Source: Sisyra terminalis | Lineage: Eukaryota > Arthropoda > Insecta > Neuroptera > Sisyridae | DNA length: 64,000 bases | Assembly: GCA_958496175.1 (NCBI GenBank) | Contig: OY292274.1 | Coordinates: 41,674,630 to 41,738,629, forward strand | Direction: 5' to 3' | Shown: piece after piece, positions 63,404-64,000 of the stretch | Layout of the letters: every line of letters starts with the position of its first letter | Position numbering within the stretch: position 1 is the stretch's first letter | Position numbers and translations under genes: made by a program | The notes under the pieces: generated by a model | Told to the model about the DNA's origin: nothing | The model's input: only the letters and a program-made list of their open reading frames with translations | Databases searched by the model: none

Positions 63404-64000
63404 TTTTATAAAATACAATACATGTAATAATCGTTCAACACAAATTATCAGCTTAAATTTTTTTAAGAAATATTAAAATATGTTATTACACTTATCAAAA
63501 CAATAATTTATAAATAATGTTGTATACTTACAAGTTAAAATGTTAAATGTAAAGCAAAATTCATAGATTCAAATCGATAATACAGCTTAGAAAACACAGA
63601 GGTCAAGTATAGAGGATTCATGTTTGATCCCGTATTCGATTCGGCAATCCTATCTCTCTCCAACTCACTTTTTCACTTCAACGACCTAGATCAGAGCGCG
63701 TCGTTTCAAAACTTCAATATAATTTCTAATAAATTTAATGAATGACAATTTTAAAACAAAAGAGAGAAGGAGAAGAAGGAACAATTTTTATGTACTGTCG
63801 ATACTTGTGGATAGTATTTATATTTTCTTATAAACGGCATGAACAATAGTTGACAATAGTGATCCAGCACTATAAGGAACTGTGTTGAACATTTCATGTT
63901 ATGCGCATGACCAGCTTAGTTACACAAAGATAAAATCCCCTAATTTTGATCTGATATGTGGAGGGGAGCTGACTGAACTGCACTAACTATTGTTGTGAAT
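63404..64000. other. Right edge, no gene recognised
   Basis: AT-rich up to 63580, then mixed composition (63590-63720) with an AGAGCGCGTCGTTTC sequence near 63693. It could be the 5' flank of the minus-strand exon at 63403. Nothing else seen. Confidence 0.3.

Overview
The window looks like an AT-rich animal nuclear genome, most likely an insect. The evidence is strongly AT-rich noncoding sequence, dense DNA-transposon remains (hAT, Tc1/mariner, MULE-like), non-LTR and Penelope-like retroelement relics, and a tRNA-derived SINE. A hemipteran such as an aphid is a guess from overall texture. There are no operons, ribosome binding sites, CRISPR arrays, rRNA genes or functional tRNA genes, and no complete host protein-coding gene is recognisable. 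The only intact protein of real length is a 593-residue hAT transposase.

Layout. 1-5.3 kb: AT-rich DNA with a direct duplication (1897-2354 and 2645-3082), an interspersed repeat X between the copies, and an inverted copy of X at 5064-5333. 5.6-8.8 kb: a decayed LINE 3' end (RNase H region, minus strand) split by a complete hAT element (6194-8792) with 15-bp terminal inverted repeats (TIRs) and a perfect 8-bp target-site duplication (TSD). 11.9-16.5 kb: a SINE copy, a 1-kb non-autonomous element carrying its own nested insertion, the first GC-rich island, and a Tc1-like element at the junction of a 275-bp tandem duplication. 19-26 kb: small hAT-like elements and a Penelope-like retroelement relic (GIY-YIG domain, minus strand) with a 154-bp MITE inserted in its coding sequence and a minimal hammerhead-ribozyme motif at its 3' end. 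27-30 kb: a GC-rich island, a second Tc1-like element and a MULE-like transposase relic with a SWIM zinc finger. 35-41 kb: a third MITE copy, a second copy of the 0.8-1 kb family, SINEs, a second LINE relic, and a mariner relic interrupted by a 367-bp hAT MITE. 41-46 kb: two more GC-rich or mixed-composition islands and a third Tc1-like copy. 47.4-48.7 kb: a SINE and an 890-bp foldback transposon with about 315-bp arms. 50-64 kb: three GC-rich islands, several MITEs, and at the right edge a possible exon of a minus-strand gene.

The elements do not form one pathway. They are a stratigraphy of insertions: hAT into LINE, MITE into Penelope-like element, hAT MITE into mariner, and an A-tailed insertion into a DNA transposon. 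The host signal seems confined to the GC-rich or mixed islands near 14.3-14.9, 27.2-28.0, 41.6-42.3, 45.5-46.2, 50.1-50.7, 53.2-53.7 and 59.0-59.4 kb. These could be promoters, enhancers or unannotated 5' exons in a long intron or intergenic desert. All family assignments come from reading motifs by eye; no database search was run.
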